Numbered from the stretch's first letter, positions 1-8,916 are shown. The stretch is 36,909 nt of DNA from DQWO01 sp964478545 (GCA_964478545.1 CAYZIS010000023.1:1-36909); one strand, 5' to 3'. Notes: generated by a model from the sequence alone, not told the origin. Numbers and translations are program-made.

Positions 1-51
1 GTTGCAAGGATGGTAGGTCATTTTTACTCTGAGTGTCAAACCATAATATCT

Positions 52-75
52 AAACGGTCCCCACGGGCCGTTTTT
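52..75 (+). terminator. Rho-independent terminator
   Basis: A 9-bp stem (AAACGGTCC against GGGCCGTTT, one G-T pair) closes a 4-base CCAC loop and runs into five T residues. It would end transcription of a gene lying to the left of the window. Confidence 0.7.
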
Positions 76-230
76 CATTTAGAGGAAACCACATGTTAGA
101 TAGGGAACGGGTAGACCATTGAGGAAATCCTGTCAGAAATCAGAAAAGTAATGGCCGAAAATACATGAAAAAAGATGAAAAACTGGCCGAAAACCAAAAA
201 ATCTTGCAGTCAGGGAGGACTCGAACCCCC

Positions 231-388
231 GGCCTGTGCCGCCTTGGATACCGTTACTTTGCCACGGTCTACCTTCTCAATCAGCTCAGGGAGGTGTCAC
301 GTTGAACCGCCTTGGCGGCGTTGACGGTGTGCTCGGATACGTTGAGCTTGGCGGCGGCTTCGGCTTGAGAAGTCCGCAAATTTGCGGT
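231..388 (-). pseudogene. ParB/Noc-like DNA-binding protein remnant, frameshifted
   Basis: Read on the minus strand from about 388, one frame gives a helix-turn-helix stretch (TSQAEAAAKLNVSEHTVNAA) followed by KAVQRD. A second frame continues with PELIEKVDRGKVTVSKAAQA. The two pieces are consecutive parts of the well-known segment in ParB-like and phage or plasmid partition-related proteins, where the helix-turn-helix is followed by a 'PELVEAVERGEVSVSAAA' block. They are joined by a frameshift at about 288-296, and both ends are missing. No start codon or ribosome site is visible, so this is a short decayed fragment, probably from a mobile element. It abuts the receiver-domain fragment on the opposite strand. 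Confidence 0.5.
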
Positions 389-806
389 GTTATTTTCTGG
401 CCTGTGCGCCGGCATAATCTCTGCTGATGAATATACCGGCAAGGGAGAGCATATCCTGGTGGTTGATGATTTGGCCGATCAACGACAGATTGCCGCTGAA
501 ATGTTGCAGAGCCTGAGGTATAAAGTAACAGCGTTGGTCAGTGGCGAAGAAGCCGCTACATATCTGGAAGATCACGCCGTTGACCTGGTGATCCTGGATA
601 TGATCATGGATCCCGGTATAGATGGCCTGGAAACCTACAGACGAATCAGTGCTGGAACTCCCGGGCAGAAGGTTATTATCGCCAGCGGCTATTCTGAATC
701 AGAACGGGTTCGGGAGGCCCAGCGGCTTGGTGCTGTCGCCTATGTGAAAAAGTCTTATCTGCTGGCGATAATCGGTCTGGTGGTTCGTCGGACCCTGGAT
801 TCATAA
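387..806 (+). pseudogene. Orphan response-regulator receiver domain, 3' remnant of a hybrid histidine kinase
   Basis: Residues from about 14 onward form a CheY-like receiver: ILVVDD supplies the acidic pocket, VILDMIMD contains the phospho-acceptor Asp, IIASGYS supplies the conserved Thr/Ser position, and VKKSY holds the conserved Lys (usually followed by Pro, here Ser). The lead-in YTGKGEHILVVDD and the DGLETYRR pattern are typical of the C-terminal receiver of PAS-containing hybrid kinases, which suggests the N-terminal kinase part has been lost. The first 13 or so residues look like junk fused at the junction with the ParB-like remnant, and no convincing ribosome site precedes 387. It may be translated as a small receiver, but I treat it as a gene fragment. 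Confidence 0.6.
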
Positions 807-844
807 GAAGGATAAATTATATCATAAGCCATTCATATTCCTGG

Positions 845-1357
845 CTACATGGGAGTGAAATGATTGGCTTCCCAATAATCTTCCTTAAGCATTTCCAGTT
901 CCTGTTCCAGTGACTGGAGGTGTTTCTGTTTCCATTCTGCAAGTCCAAGATAGAAATTTTTCGCATCTTCAGCACCTGCCTGCTCAGCACATTGCCGGTA
1001 AAACCTGACAGAATCCATTTCAAGTTTCATGGCAATGGTCAGAGCACTGATTTCAAAGTGACAGTCTTTAATCCTTTCACGCATTTTCTGGCTGAAAATC
1101 GGGTTGTCATGTTGTTTGGTAGCCTCTTGCACCAGTTTAGTCGAAAAATCATAAGATCCGGTATCAAGAATTGATTGATATTACCGGCGCAGGTAGTTGA
1201 AATGCAGCATTTCTTCCGCAGCCATCTCCTGAAAAACCTGCTTGCCTTGTTCATTACTGGTATTTTGGGCCGCATTTTCATAAAATTGATGGCCAATCAA
1301 TTCAGATTCCATGGTGTTTTTTAAGGCCTTTAGAATTTTCTGGTTTTTTGTCGTTAT
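845..1357 (-). pseudogene. Rubrerythrin/ferritin-like diiron protein, broken by an in-frame stop
   Basis: One minus-strand frame runs for about 170 codons and encodes a four-helix ferritin-like protein. The N-terminal half has ESELIGHQFYENAA and MAAEEMLHFNYLRR (Glu and ExxH metal-ligand motifs). The C-terminal half has IAMKLEMDSVRFYRQCAEQA and a second GLAEWKQKHLQSLE (ExxxH-type) helix. The halves are separated by TAA at 1183-1181 in the same frame. The best ribosome site (GAAAGGG) precedes an ATA at 1357, where an ATG would be expected; the first in-frame ATG is 15 codons later. Both lesions point to gene decay. Family members act in peroxide or oxygen stress in anaerobes. The C-terminal 95 residues could in principle be made from ATG 1132. 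Confidence 0.7.
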
Positions 1358-1579
1358 GCTTTTCCCTTTCTTGATATTTTTTAAGATTATCGGTATGGTA
1401 GTGATAATCGAGTACCAAAACCGGCAAAATCAGCCTTGCTTAAACAAAATAATATTGACGCGAAAAATATCCCGGAAAACAGTGAATTTAGCCATGTTGG
1501 ATTATAATATGAGCTTTTTTTTTAACCTAAATCAAGGGGAAACTTCAAAATCTGCCTGTTTCCGGTTTGGGGGTTGTAT

Positions 1580-2923
1580 ATGAGAATTGTTATTGCCGGA
1601 TCAGGAGAGGTAGGTTTTTACATAGCCGAACAGCTGATTGGTGGCAATCAGGATGTGATTTTGATTGAGAAGGATCGTGAACGAGCCAAATTTATTACCG
1701 AACACCTTGATTGCCTGGTCGTTCATGGTGAGGCCAGCAGTCTGCAGGTCCTTGAGGATGCCGGGATGGAAAATGCCGATATCTTTGTTGCGGTAACGAA
1801 TCTTGATGAAGTCAACATGATTTCCTGCCTGGTGGTGGACAGCGAATTTGACGTGCCGGTCAAGATTGCCCGGGTGCGGAATGTGGCCTATGAAAAATCG
1901 GCCATGTTTAAGCGTAGCCTGCAGGGAATTGATTATATTGTTAATCCGGAAATCGAGGCGGTACGGGCCATTATGAATACGGTGGAGCATGGCGCTACCA
2001 GTGATATCCTGGTATTTGAAGACACCGATATTCAGCTGCGTGGTATCTACGTCGATGGGCGATCATTTTTCAAGGGCAAAACTTTGAAAGATATACGTCA
2101 GAAGCTGCAATATAATTTTATTATTGCCGGGATTTCGCGCCTGGATGAACTCATCATTCCCTCTGGGGATACTGTCATTCATGCGGAAGACCATCTCTAC
2201 CTGGTCTCAAGTCGGGATAATCTGGAAAAAGTATTATCCCGTACCGGGCGACAGAAAATGATATTGCAGAATATTGTGTTGGTCGGTGGCGGGAAAATTG
2301 GTAAGTATTTAACTGAACAGTTGATCCGGGCCGGTCGCAAGGTTAAGGTAATTGATAAGAATTATGATCGCTGCAAACTCCTGGCAGCCCAATTTCCAGA
2401 AGCCCTGATTATCAATGAAGATATTTCGGCGGAGAAAATCTTTGAGGAAGAACAGCTGCATACTGCCGATTTGCTGATTACGACGACCAATGATGAAGCC
2501 CTGAATATGCTGACGGCAATCTATGCCAAACGCTTAGGAGTCAAACGGGTGATTCCGCTGGTGAATAAAACCAATTATGTTACTATGGCTGCCAATCTGG
2601 GGATTGATGCGACCGTCAGTCCCAAGGCAAGTTCAGCCAGTGCTATTTTGAAATTCATTCGACGCGGTAATATCAAAAGTGTTCACACCATTTTTGACGG
2701 CAGGGCGGAAGCCATCGAGTTCGCCATTCCTGAATCAAGTGAGGTGGTTGGCAAAGCGGTTAAGGAGCTGCCATTGCCGTCAGGGGCTTTGGTGGTTGCT
2801 GTTAACCGTCAGGATAAAAATTATGTCCCAAATGGGGATTTTATCATTAAGGGTGGAGATGATGTGATTACCTTTACGAGGATAGAACAGGTCGAAGACC
2901 TTGAAGAAATTTTCAGTCACTGA
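1580..2923 (+). CDS. trkA: Trk potassium uptake system, regulatory NAD-binding protein TrkA
   Basis: This is the cytosolic gating subunit of the Trk potassium transporter; it binds nucleotides and controls the TrkH channel. It shows the usual duplicated architecture: RCK-N Rossmann domain 1 (MRIVIAGSGEVGFYIAEQL), RCK-C domain 1, then a second Rossmann fold (IVLVGGGKIGKYLTEQL) and a second RCK-C domain. The length of 447 residues is normal for the family. A TTG at 1574 lies in frame, but ATG 1580 is preferred because it starts exactly at the conserved MRIVI strand and has a GGGGG ribosome site 6 bases upstream. It is followed 2 bases later by trkH, so the two form an operon. Confidence 0.95.
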   Translation: MRIVIAGSGEVGFYIAEQLIGGNQDVILIEKDRERAKFITEHLDCLVVHGEASSLQVLEDAGMENADIFVAVTNLDEVNMISCLVVDSEFDVPVKIARVRNVAYEKSAMFKRSLQGIDYIVNPEIEAVRAIMNTVEHGATSDILVFEDTDIQLRGIYVDGRSFFKGKTLKDIRQKLQYNFIIAGISRLDELIIPSGDTVIHAEDHLYLVSSRDNLEKVLSRTGRQKMILQNIVLVGGGKIGKYLTEQLIRAGRKVKVIDKNYDRCKLLAAQFPEALIINEDISAEKIFEEEQLHTADLLITTTNDEALNMLTAIYAKRLGVKRVIPLVNKTNYVTMAANLGIDATVSPKASSASAILKFIRRGNIKSVHTIFDGRAEAIEFAIPESSEVVGKAVKELPLPSGALVVAVNRQDKNYVPNGDFIIKGGDDVITFTRIEQVEDLEEIFSH

Positions 2924-2925
2924 TT

Positions 2926-4377
2926 ATGCATTTTCGAACTGTTGCTAAAATTATTGCCATCCTGCTGGCGATAACCTCCTTTTTCATGCTTTCATCGGTG
3001 CTGGTGGCTTTGTGGTATGGTGAATATAAGACCATGCGCAGTTTCCTTTATCCGGTATTGGTTGTCCTTCTGGGAGCCGGGGGTATTTTATGGTGGATGA
3101 AAGGAAAAACCAGGGAATCCCTGTCCATTCGTGATGGTTTTCTGTTTGTGGTTTTCGGTTGGCTGCTGGCGTCCATGGTTGGGGCCTTGCCGTTTTATTT
3201 TTCCGGAACCATTCCTCATTACGCGGATGCCTATTTTGAAACTATGTCCGGCTTTACGACTACCGGGGCTTCCATCTTGACGGAAATTGAATCACTTCCC
3301 AGGGCGATTCTTTACTGGAGATCTCTGACTCATTGGCTGGGAGGTATGGGGATAGTGGTTTTAACCGTTGCTATTCTCCCGCTGCTTGGAGTTGGTGGAC
3401 TACAGCTGGTTAAAGCAGAGGCTCCGGGTCCTACGGTGGATAAAATAACTCCCCGGATTACCGAAACGGCAAAATATCTATGGTATATCTACCTGGGGAT
3501 AACGGTTGCCGAAGCTGTTTTACTGATGTTTGGGGGGATGAGTCTTTTTGATGCCCTGACCCATACCTTCGGGACGGTTGCCACCGGGGGGTTCTCCACC
3601 AGAAATTCCAGCGTTGGCCATTATGATTCAGCCTATATTGATCTGGTCATCACCTTCTTCATGCTGATTGCCGGAATGAATTTTACCCTCCATTTCAAGC
3701 TTCTGACTGGTAATTTCCACAAGGTTTTTTCGGATACTGAGCTGAAAGTCTACCTGCTGATTTTTGCCGGGGCCGTGATGATTATGACGGTGGTACTTTA
3801 TCACCGGGTTTTCAGCGGATTTTTCGACAGCTTCCGCTATGCGGCTTTTCAGGCAGCTTCCATTTTAACAACGACAGGTTATGCTACCGCTGATTATGAG
3901 CATTGGCCTTATGTAACCCAGATGGTTCTTTTTACCCTGATGTTTGTTGGTGGCTGTTCCGGTTCAACCGGGGGAGGAATCAAGGTTATTAGAATTGTGA
4001 CCCTGCTGAAGCAGGGGATTAACGAGATGAAATACCTGGTGCATCCGAAAGGTGTGTTTACTCTCAGACTCAGTGGCAATTCCGTGCGTAAGAATATTGC
4101 TTATGCCATTTCCGGTTTCTTTTTCCTCTATATTTTTACGATCCTGCTGGTCACTTTTGTTGTTTCAACCGCCGGTATTGATATTGTCACTTCTCTGACG
4201 ACAGCATTGGCAACGGTTGGCAACATTGGTCCCGGTTTTGGTCGTATCGGCCCAACTGGTAATTATGCTTTTTATCCCGATTATGTGAAATGGATGTTAA
4301 GCCTGGCCATGATGGTCGGTCGTCTGGAGATTTATACCGTACTGGTACTTTTGACGCCAACTTTTTGGAAGTACTGA
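2926..4377 (+). CDS. trkH: Trk potassium uptake system, membrane channel subunit TrkH
   Basis: This 483-residue integral membrane protein is the ion-conducting subunit partnered with TrkA. About ten hydrophobic helices are visible. The four pore-loop filter repeats of the SKT superfamily can be seen: FTTTGASIL, FGTVATGGFST, ILTTTGYATAD and LATVGNIGPGFG. GGCSGSTGGGIKVIR is the characteristic region after the third filter. The start follows the trkA stop directly, and the stop lies 5 bases from the convergent Fe-S scaffold gene, with no terminator visible between them. Confidence 0.95.
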   Translation: MHFRTVAKIIAILLAITSFFMLSSVLVALWYGEYKTMRSFLYPVLVVLLGAGGILWWMKGKTRESLSIRDGFLFVVFGWLLASMVGALPFYFSGTIPHYADAYFETMSGFTTTGASILTEIESLPRAILYWRSLTHWLGGMGIVVLTVAILPLLGVGGLQLVKAEAPGPTVDKITPRITETAKYLWYIYLGITVAEAVLLMFGGMSLFDALTHTFGTVATGGFSTRNSSVGHYDSAYIDLVITFFMLIAGMNFTLHFKLLTGNFHKVFSDTELKVYLLIFAGAVMIMTVVLYHRVFSGFFDSFRYAAFQAASILTTTGYATADYEHWPYVTQMVLFTLMFVGGCSGSTGGGIKVIRIVTLLKQGINEMKYLVHPKGVFTLRLSGNSVRKNIAYAISGFFFLYIFTILLVTFVVSTAGIDIVTSLTTALATVGNIGPGFGRIGPTGNYAFYPDYVKWMLSLAMMVGRLEIYTVLVLLTPTFWKY

Positions 4378-4382
4378 AGCCA

Positions 4383-4847
4383 TCAGGATTGGTAGAGACG
4401 TTTCCAGCCTGCAGCACGTCCCTGGTGATAGTTGTGGATGGTATCCTTTAAGGTTTTGATGGCCAGGTCGGCGCAATGACTTTCCTTTTCCGGTAGCCCA
4501 CCCAGAGTTTTTCTCAGCATTTCTGACGTGATCTGCATGGCTTCTTGAACTTCCATTCCGGTGATCATTTCCGTTAAGGCGCTGCCACAGGATACTGCTC
4601 CTATACAGACGTCACTGATAAATGTTGCCCGGCTGATAATTTCATCGCCTCCGTTGTCGGCAACCTGTATCCATATCCACATGCAGTCACCACAGGGCCC
4701 CTGGCCGCCTGCATGGCCGTTATTCCTCTCCAATTTTCCCAGATTACGGGGTTGTTGCCAGTGATCAATGACCTGGGTTGGGTATAATTGTTTCAGGTTT
4801 ACTGCTTCCTGGTCTTGGATGCTAGAGGCATCATTATGTTTTTCCAT
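4383..4847 (-). CDS. Iron-sulfur cluster assembly scaffold protein, IscU/NifU-N family
   Basis: The 154-residue protein matches the IscU/NifU N-terminal fold, which assembles [2Fe-2S] clusters from a cysteine desulfurase and hands them to target proteins. The three ligand cysteines with the conserved Asp are present: PCGDC (C52, D54; an extra Cys at 55), SCGSALTEM (C87) and ESHCADLA (C125). The core starts at YPTQVIDHWQQPRNLGKLE. The N-terminal 20 residues are low in conservation. It stands alone, without iscS, nifS, iscR or a HesB gene, which suggests a stand-alone NifU-like scaffold of the kind common in anaerobes. Upstream (4890-4907) are two ATGTATAT direct repeats that could be a promoter or operator. 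Confidence 0.85.
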   Translation of the reverse strand: MEKHNDASSIQDQEAVNLKQLYPTQVIDHWQQPRNLGKLERNNGHAGGQGPCGDCMWIWIQVADNGGDEIISRATFISDVCIGAVSCGSALTEMITGMEVQEAMQITSEMLRKTLGGLPEKESHCADLAIKTLKDTIHNYHQGRAAGWKRLYQS

Positions 4848-4961
4848 GGCTGTTATCCGTTAAATTTAGCTGGAATTTTTCTCATCGATATGTATATTAA
4901 TGTATATCATGCCCGGCCGTTAGAAACAAGTAGGTTGCCGTAGCCTTTTTATTTATGATTT

Positions 4962-5050
4962 AATTTTCTGAGTTGCTCTAAAAACCGCCTGCCTGTCGGC
5001 AGACACGGTTATGAGCCAAGCCCAAACATCCTGTAATGTATCCCTGGCAA
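4962..5050 (-). repeat. Dispersed repeat R1, copy A (inverted relative to copy B)
   Basis: The reverse complement of this segment matches 12829-12919 almost base for base over about 88 positions with one 1-base gap. The central block around GCTTGGCTCATA and GTCTGCCGACAGGCAGG is nearly identical. Inside it CTGCC and GGCAG form a hairpin over GACA. It lies in the otherwise empty 240 bases between the Fe-S scaffold gene and the tRNA promoter, in which I see no gene. Confidence 0.75.
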
Positions 5051-5086
5051 TGCAACCCAGAAAGTTGAAATTATGATAAAAAAGAT

Positions 5087-5115
5087 TTGACAAGTCTCAG
5101 GTTTTTCATTATACG
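5087..5115 (+). promoter_or_regulatory. Sigma-70 promoter for the tRNA-Lys/tRNA-Leu unit
   Basis: TTGACA (5087-5092) and TATACG (5110-5115) are separated by 17 bases. A GC-rich stretch follows (GCCGGCCGCGG), and tRNA-Lys begins about 45 bases downstream of the -10 element. Confidence 0.65.
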
Positions 5116-5160
5116 ACTACATTCCTCGCCGGCCGCGGGGTTATAGCTTCTAACCGGTGT

Positions 5161-5236
<76 letters not shown>

Positions 5237-5322
5237 TTTTTTAGGTAAAGTTGCAGGGGGTATCGGGCTGGTGAGATTAATGATCGGGCCGCAGAGTTTA
5301 TCCTGTGGCTTTTTCTGTTTTA

Positions 5323-5406
5323 GCGAGAGTGGCGGAATTGGCAGACGCACTAGACTTAGGATCTAGCGGTTTTACCGTGGGGGTTCAAGTCCCCCCTCTC
5401 GCACCA
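5323..5406 (+). tRNA. tRNA-Leu (anticodon UAG)
   Basis: Acceptor GCGAGAG/CTCTCGC, anticodon stem CTAGA/TCTAG with loop CTTAGGA (anticodon TAG), a long class II variable arm (GCGGTTTTACCGT), T-arm GGGGG TTCAAGT CCCCC, and encoded CCA. It probably shares the transcript that begins upstream of tRNA-Lys. Confidence 0.95.
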
Positions 5407-5572
5407 TTAAATCTTCCATGTCAAAGGGGACAAGTAGTCTTGCCGGTTGCAACTGCTTATTTTCCTTGATTTTATCCGTATTTCAAATTATTATCCAAGT
5501 TTATTCTATTAAATGGCTGACCGCCAGGAAGAGGCTGGCAGCTGATTTTCGTTTAGTGAAAGGGTATAGTCG

Positions 5573-6880
5573 ATGGCATTTACGGTTTCTGACCTTAGCG
5601 CGGTGAAAAAAAAGATTGAAATTTCTGTTGATCAGGAGAGAATCCAGGGTGAATTGGATAAGTCAGTGAAGAAATATCGTAAAAAAGCCAAGGTTAAAGG
5701 TTTCCGACCGGGAAAAGTTCCTGTTAATATCGTGAAAAACCTTTATTTTGATCAGATCAAGGCTGAGGTGATGGAAGATTTGGTGCAAAAGGTCTACCTT
5801 GAAGTTTTAAATGAAACAAAATTGATTCCTTTAGCTTTTCCTGAGATTGAAAACCTTTCTTTTGGTGATGAGAATGACTATCTTTCTTATGAAGCGATCA
5901 TTGAAGTTAAGCCTGAGTTTGAATTGGAAGGGTATTTGGGGCTGGAGCTTGAAAGAGAGTTGGTGGAAGTAACGGACCAGGATAGAGAGGAAAGCATAGA
6001 AGGCCTACGCCAGGCATATGCCCATTTTGCCACGGTTGAGGATCGCCCGGCCAAAGAGGGCGATACTTTGATTATTGATTTTGTCGGCAAGGTTGATGGG
6101 GAGGAATTTCCCGGAGGTTCAGCATCGGAATACACGGTGGAAATTGGTTCTGCCAGCTTTATTCCTGCTTTGGAAAAACAATTGGTTGGTTTGCAACTGA
6201 ATGAAACCCGTGACCTTGAGGTAACTTTCCCTGAAGATTATCACCATAAAGAACTGGCGGGAAAACCTGCCGTTTTTACGGTAACAGTTAATGAAATTAA
6301 GGAAAAAAAGCTTTCTGAGATCAATGATGATTTTGCGGCGGATGTTTCAACTGGGGAAATAACTTCTCTGGATGAGCTTAAAAAGAAACTTGAGGATGGG
6401 GTTAAAGCCCGTAAAGAGGATTTAGTTCGCCGGAAACTGGTTGATGATTTATTGGCAAAATTGCGTGACCTGGTGGATTTCGAAATTCCTGAATGCCTGG
6501 TAGAAAGTGAGAAAAAATCCATGGTGCAGGGGATGAAATCCCGTTATCAGAGCCAGGGGATTGATGCTGTCATGGTTGACCAAATGGTGGCTGCCAACCA
6601 GGAAAAGATTGCCGAAGATGCAGCCCAAACAGTTAAAAACACTTTAATTCTTGAACGAATAGCTGATCGTGAAAAGATGACGGTGACCCAGAATGAAATC
6701 AATAATCAGTTACAAAAGTTTATTGCCCAGTCTGGACAGAATCCGCAGGCATTAAGGGAATATTTTCAGGGGCGTGAACAGGAGTTGCAGGAGATGCTTC
6801 ATAACCAGGCTTTGATGGACAAGCTGATCGATCATCTGCTGGAAAAAGCGACCTATGGTGAGCCTACATTGAGCGATTAG
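5573..6880 (+). CDS. tig: Trigger factor, ribosome-associated chaperone/prolyl isomerase
   Basis: Trigger factor binds at the ribosomal exit tunnel and folds nascent chains. The 435-residue protein has the N-terminal ribosome-docking domain with the signature GFRPGKVP at residues 43-50, a central FKBP-type PPIase domain at about 155-245 (KEGDTLIIDFVGKVDGEEFPGG), and a long helical C-terminal chaperone domain. An AAAGGG ribosome site lies 8 bases before the ATG. It heads the conserved tig-clpP-clpX order, although a 150-base spacer carrying repeat R2 separates it from clpP. Confidence 0.96.
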   Translation: MAFTVSDLSAVKKKIEISVDQERIQGELDKSVKKYRKKAKVKGFRPGKVPVNIVKNLYFDQIKAEVMEDLVQKVYLEVLNETKLIPLAFPEIENLSFGDENDYLSYEAIIEVKPEFELEGYLGLELERELVEVTDQDREESIEGLRQAYAHFATVEDRPAKEGDTLIIDFVGKVDGEEFPGGSASEYTVEIGSASFIPALEKQLVGLQLNETRDLEVTFPEDYHHKELAGKPAVFTVTVNEIKEKKLSEINDDFAADVSTGEITSLDELKKKLEDGVKARKEDLVRRKLVDDLLAKLRDLVDFEIPECLVESEKKSMVQGMKSRYQSQGIDAVMVDQMVAANQEKIAEDAAQTVKNTLILERIADREKMTVTQNEINNQLQKFIAQSGQNPQALREYFQGREQELQEMLHNQALMDKLIDHLLEKATYGEPTLSD

Positions 6881-6910
6881 GCCTTAGTGATTAACTATTA
6901 GTTTAATGAT

Positions 6911-6970
6911 TACTGACTGCTGATCGCTGAAAGCGTTCATCAGGAAATGAATGTTTCCGGATGAACACTA
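6911..6970 (-). repeat. Dispersed repeat R2, copy A
   Basis: The reverse complement matches 27349-27410 in the ior operon. The core is a hairpin at 6935-6966: GTTCATCaGGAAA pairs with TTTCCgGATGAAC around a TGAATG loop. The conserved flank reads AACGCTTTCAGnGATCAGCAGTCAG. It occupies the tig-clpP spacer. Confidence 0.75.
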
Positions 6971-7033
6971 CTTAGCTTGGGCAGTAAAATAGTGATTGTA
7001 CCTTATTAATTATTTTTTAGAGGATTGAACATT

Positions 7034-7642
7034 ATGAGTTATGTGCCGATGGTAGTTGAGCAGAGCCCGAAAGGTGAACGGGCCTATGATATTTATTCAC
7101 GCCTGCTGAAGGACCGGATCGTTTTTTTGGGAACTGCGATCGATAATCAGGTGGCCAACGCTATTATTGCCCAACTTCTTTTCCTGGAAGCCGATGACCC
7201 TGATAAGGATATCAATATTTATATAAATTCACCAGGTGGTTCCGTTTCGGCTGGATTGGCAATTTATGATACCATGCAGTTTGTTAAACCGCAAGTGGCC
7301 ACCATCTGTGTTGGTCAGGCGGCCAGTATGGGAGCGCTGCTTCTGACTGCCGGGGAAGAAGGGAAAAGATTTGCTTTGCCCCACGCAACCATTATGCTGC
7401 ACCAGGTTATGGGTGGGGTTTCCGGTCAGGCATCAGATGTTGAAATTCATGCCAGGGAAATTCTGCGCCTGAAAAAATCGCTGAATCAGATTTTGCATCA
7501 TCATACCAAAAAGACCATGAAAACTATCCAGGTGGATACGGACCGTGATTTTTTCATGTCGGCAGAACAGGCTAAAGATTATGGTGTAATTGACGAGATC
7601 ATTAAACATCGACTGGTTCGTGAGAAGTTGGAGAAAAAATGA
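7034..7642 (+). CDS. clpP: ATP-dependent Clp protease proteolytic subunit ClpP
   Basis: A serine peptidase that forms a double heptameric chamber and degrades substrates fed by ClpX. The catalytic triad is visible: Ser98 in GQAASMGALL, His123 in PHATIMLHQ, and Asp172 in TDRDFFMSAEQA. The length of 202 residues is standard. ATG 7034 is chosen over an in-frame TTG at 7025 because GAGGA at 7020-7024 is correctly spaced from the ATG but touches the TTG. The last 4 bases overlap clpX (ATGA), so translation is coupled. Confidence 0.97.
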   Translation: MSYVPMVVEQSPKGERAYDIYSRLLKDRIVFLGTAIDNQVANAIIAQLLFLEADDPDKDINIYINSPGGSVSAGLAIYDTMQFVKPQVATICVGQAASMGALLLTAGEEGKRFALPHATIMLHQVMGGVSGQASDVEIHAREILRLKKSLNQILHHHTKKTMKTIQVDTDRDFFMSAEQAKDYGVIDEIIKHRLVREKLEKK

Positions 7643-8916
7643 AAAGGGATAAAGAAACTGGTTTGCTCAGATGTTCGTTCTGCGGCAAAGATCAGAATAG
7701 TGTAAAAAAGCTTATTGCAGGTCCTTCAGTGTTTATCTGTAATGAGTGTATTGAACTGTGTAATAATATTATTTCCGGTGAGCTGGAGAAAGAGTCCCTG
7801 ACCAAGTTTCGGGAGGATATTCCTACGCCGCGGGAGCTGAAGGACAGCCTGGATGAATATATTATTGGTCAGGAGGTGGCCAAAAAAAAACTTGCTGTCG
7901 CCGTCTATAACCATTACAAACGGATTGTTTCACAAGAATATGATGATGACCAGGAAGTCGAATTGCAAAAAAGTAATATTGTCCTGATTGGCCCAACTGG
8001 TTGTGGTAAAACCCTGCTGGCCCAGACATTGGCCCGTATTATCCAGGTTCCCTTTACCATTGCTGATGCCACCAACCTGACGGAGGCTGGCTATGTTGGT
8101 GAAGATGTGGAAAACATCCTGGTTTCATTACTGCAGGCTGCGGACTATGATATCGAACTGGCATCCAGGGGTATTGTCTATATTGATGAGATTGACAAAA
8201 TTGCCCGCAAGGGGGACAGCCCTTCCATTACCCGTGATGTGTCGGGTGAAGGGGTGCAACAGGCCCTGTTGAAAATCCTTGAGGGAACGGTTGCCAATGT
8301 TCCCCCTAAAGGCGGGCGTAAACATCCGCAGCAGGAATTTATCAAGCTGGATACCCGTGATATTCTTTTTATCTGTGGCGGAGCTTTCAATGGCCTGGAC
8401 GCAATAGTTCAGCGGCGTTTGCGCGGCAATGTTTTGGGATTTAATTCGATTCTTAACGACAAAAACGAACTGACTGTCGAAGAGATTCTTAGACAGGTAA
8501 CTCCAGCAGATTTGCTCAAATATGGCTTGATTCCAGAGTTCATTGGGAGGTTACCGGTGTTGGCCGTCTTGGGAGAACTGGATGCGGAGGCTTTGGTTCG
8601 CATCCTTACCGAGCCCAAGAATTCCCTGGTCAAACAGTATAAAAAGATGTTTGCCATGGATAAGGTGGAACTTGAATTTTCCGAGCGGGCTTTACAGCGA
8701 ATTGCTGCCAAGGCCACTGAGCAAAAAACCGGTGCCCGGGGGTTGCGTTCTATTATTGAGTCGGTGATGACCGATATTATGTTTGACCTGCCGCAAATGG
8801 ATGCAAGCCGCTGCGTCATCGAAGAAGAAGTGATTGACGGTAATGGTACACCATTGCTGGTTTTTGAAAAAGGGAAAAAGAGCCAAAAAGAGCCGGATAA
8901 GGCCTATGGCAGCTGA
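7639..8916 (+). CDS. clpX: ATP-dependent Clp protease ATP-binding subunit ClpX
   Basis: An AAA+ unfoldase that delivers substrates to ClpP. The N-terminal C4 zinc-binding domain has C12, C15, C34 and C37 (CSFC and CNEC). Walker A is GPTGCGKT (118-125), the pore-1 loop is GYVG (151-154), Walker B is IVYIDEID (179-186), and the RKH loop is at 227-229. The ClpP-docking tripeptide appears as LGF (266-268) instead of the usual IGF, a conservative and known type of variant. The gene overlaps the end of clpP by 4 bases. A lon gene, often next in this order, is absent; hup follows. Confidence 0.97.
   Translation: MKRDKETGLLRCSFCGKDQNSVKKLIAGPSVFICNECIELCNNIISGELEKESLTKFREDIPTPRELKDSLDEYIIGQEVAKKKLAVAVYNHYKRIVSQEYDDDQEVELQKSNIVLIGPTGCGKTLLAQTLARIIQVPFTIADATNLTEAGYVGEDVENILVSLLQAADYDIELASRGIVYIDEIDKIARKGDSPSITRDVSGEGVQQALLKILEGTVANVPPKGGRKHPQQEFIKLDTRDILFICGGAFNGLDAIVQRRLRGNVLGFNSILNDKNELTVEEILRQVTPADLLKYGLIPEFIGRLPVLAVLGELDAEALVRILTEPKNSLVKQYKKMFAMDKVELEFSERALQRIAAKATEQKTGARGLRSIIESVMTDIMFDLPQMDASRCVIEEEVIDGNGTPLLVFEKGKKSQKEPDKAYGS

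Noticed and set aside
205..231. Minus-strand sequence resembling the 3' half of a tRNA (GGGGG TTCGAGT CCTCC T-arm and a following 7-base segment)
   Set aside because: No matching acceptor 5' strand, D-arm or anticodon arm is found upstream, where the DNA instead encodes the ParB-like remnant, and no CCA follows. At most an att-site scar.
1181..1183. Stop-codon recoding (the TAA here, TGA at 36674, TAG at 30000)
   Set aside because: Three different stop codons in three genes with other lesions argue for decay; no SECIS-like hairpin or Pyl context was evident.
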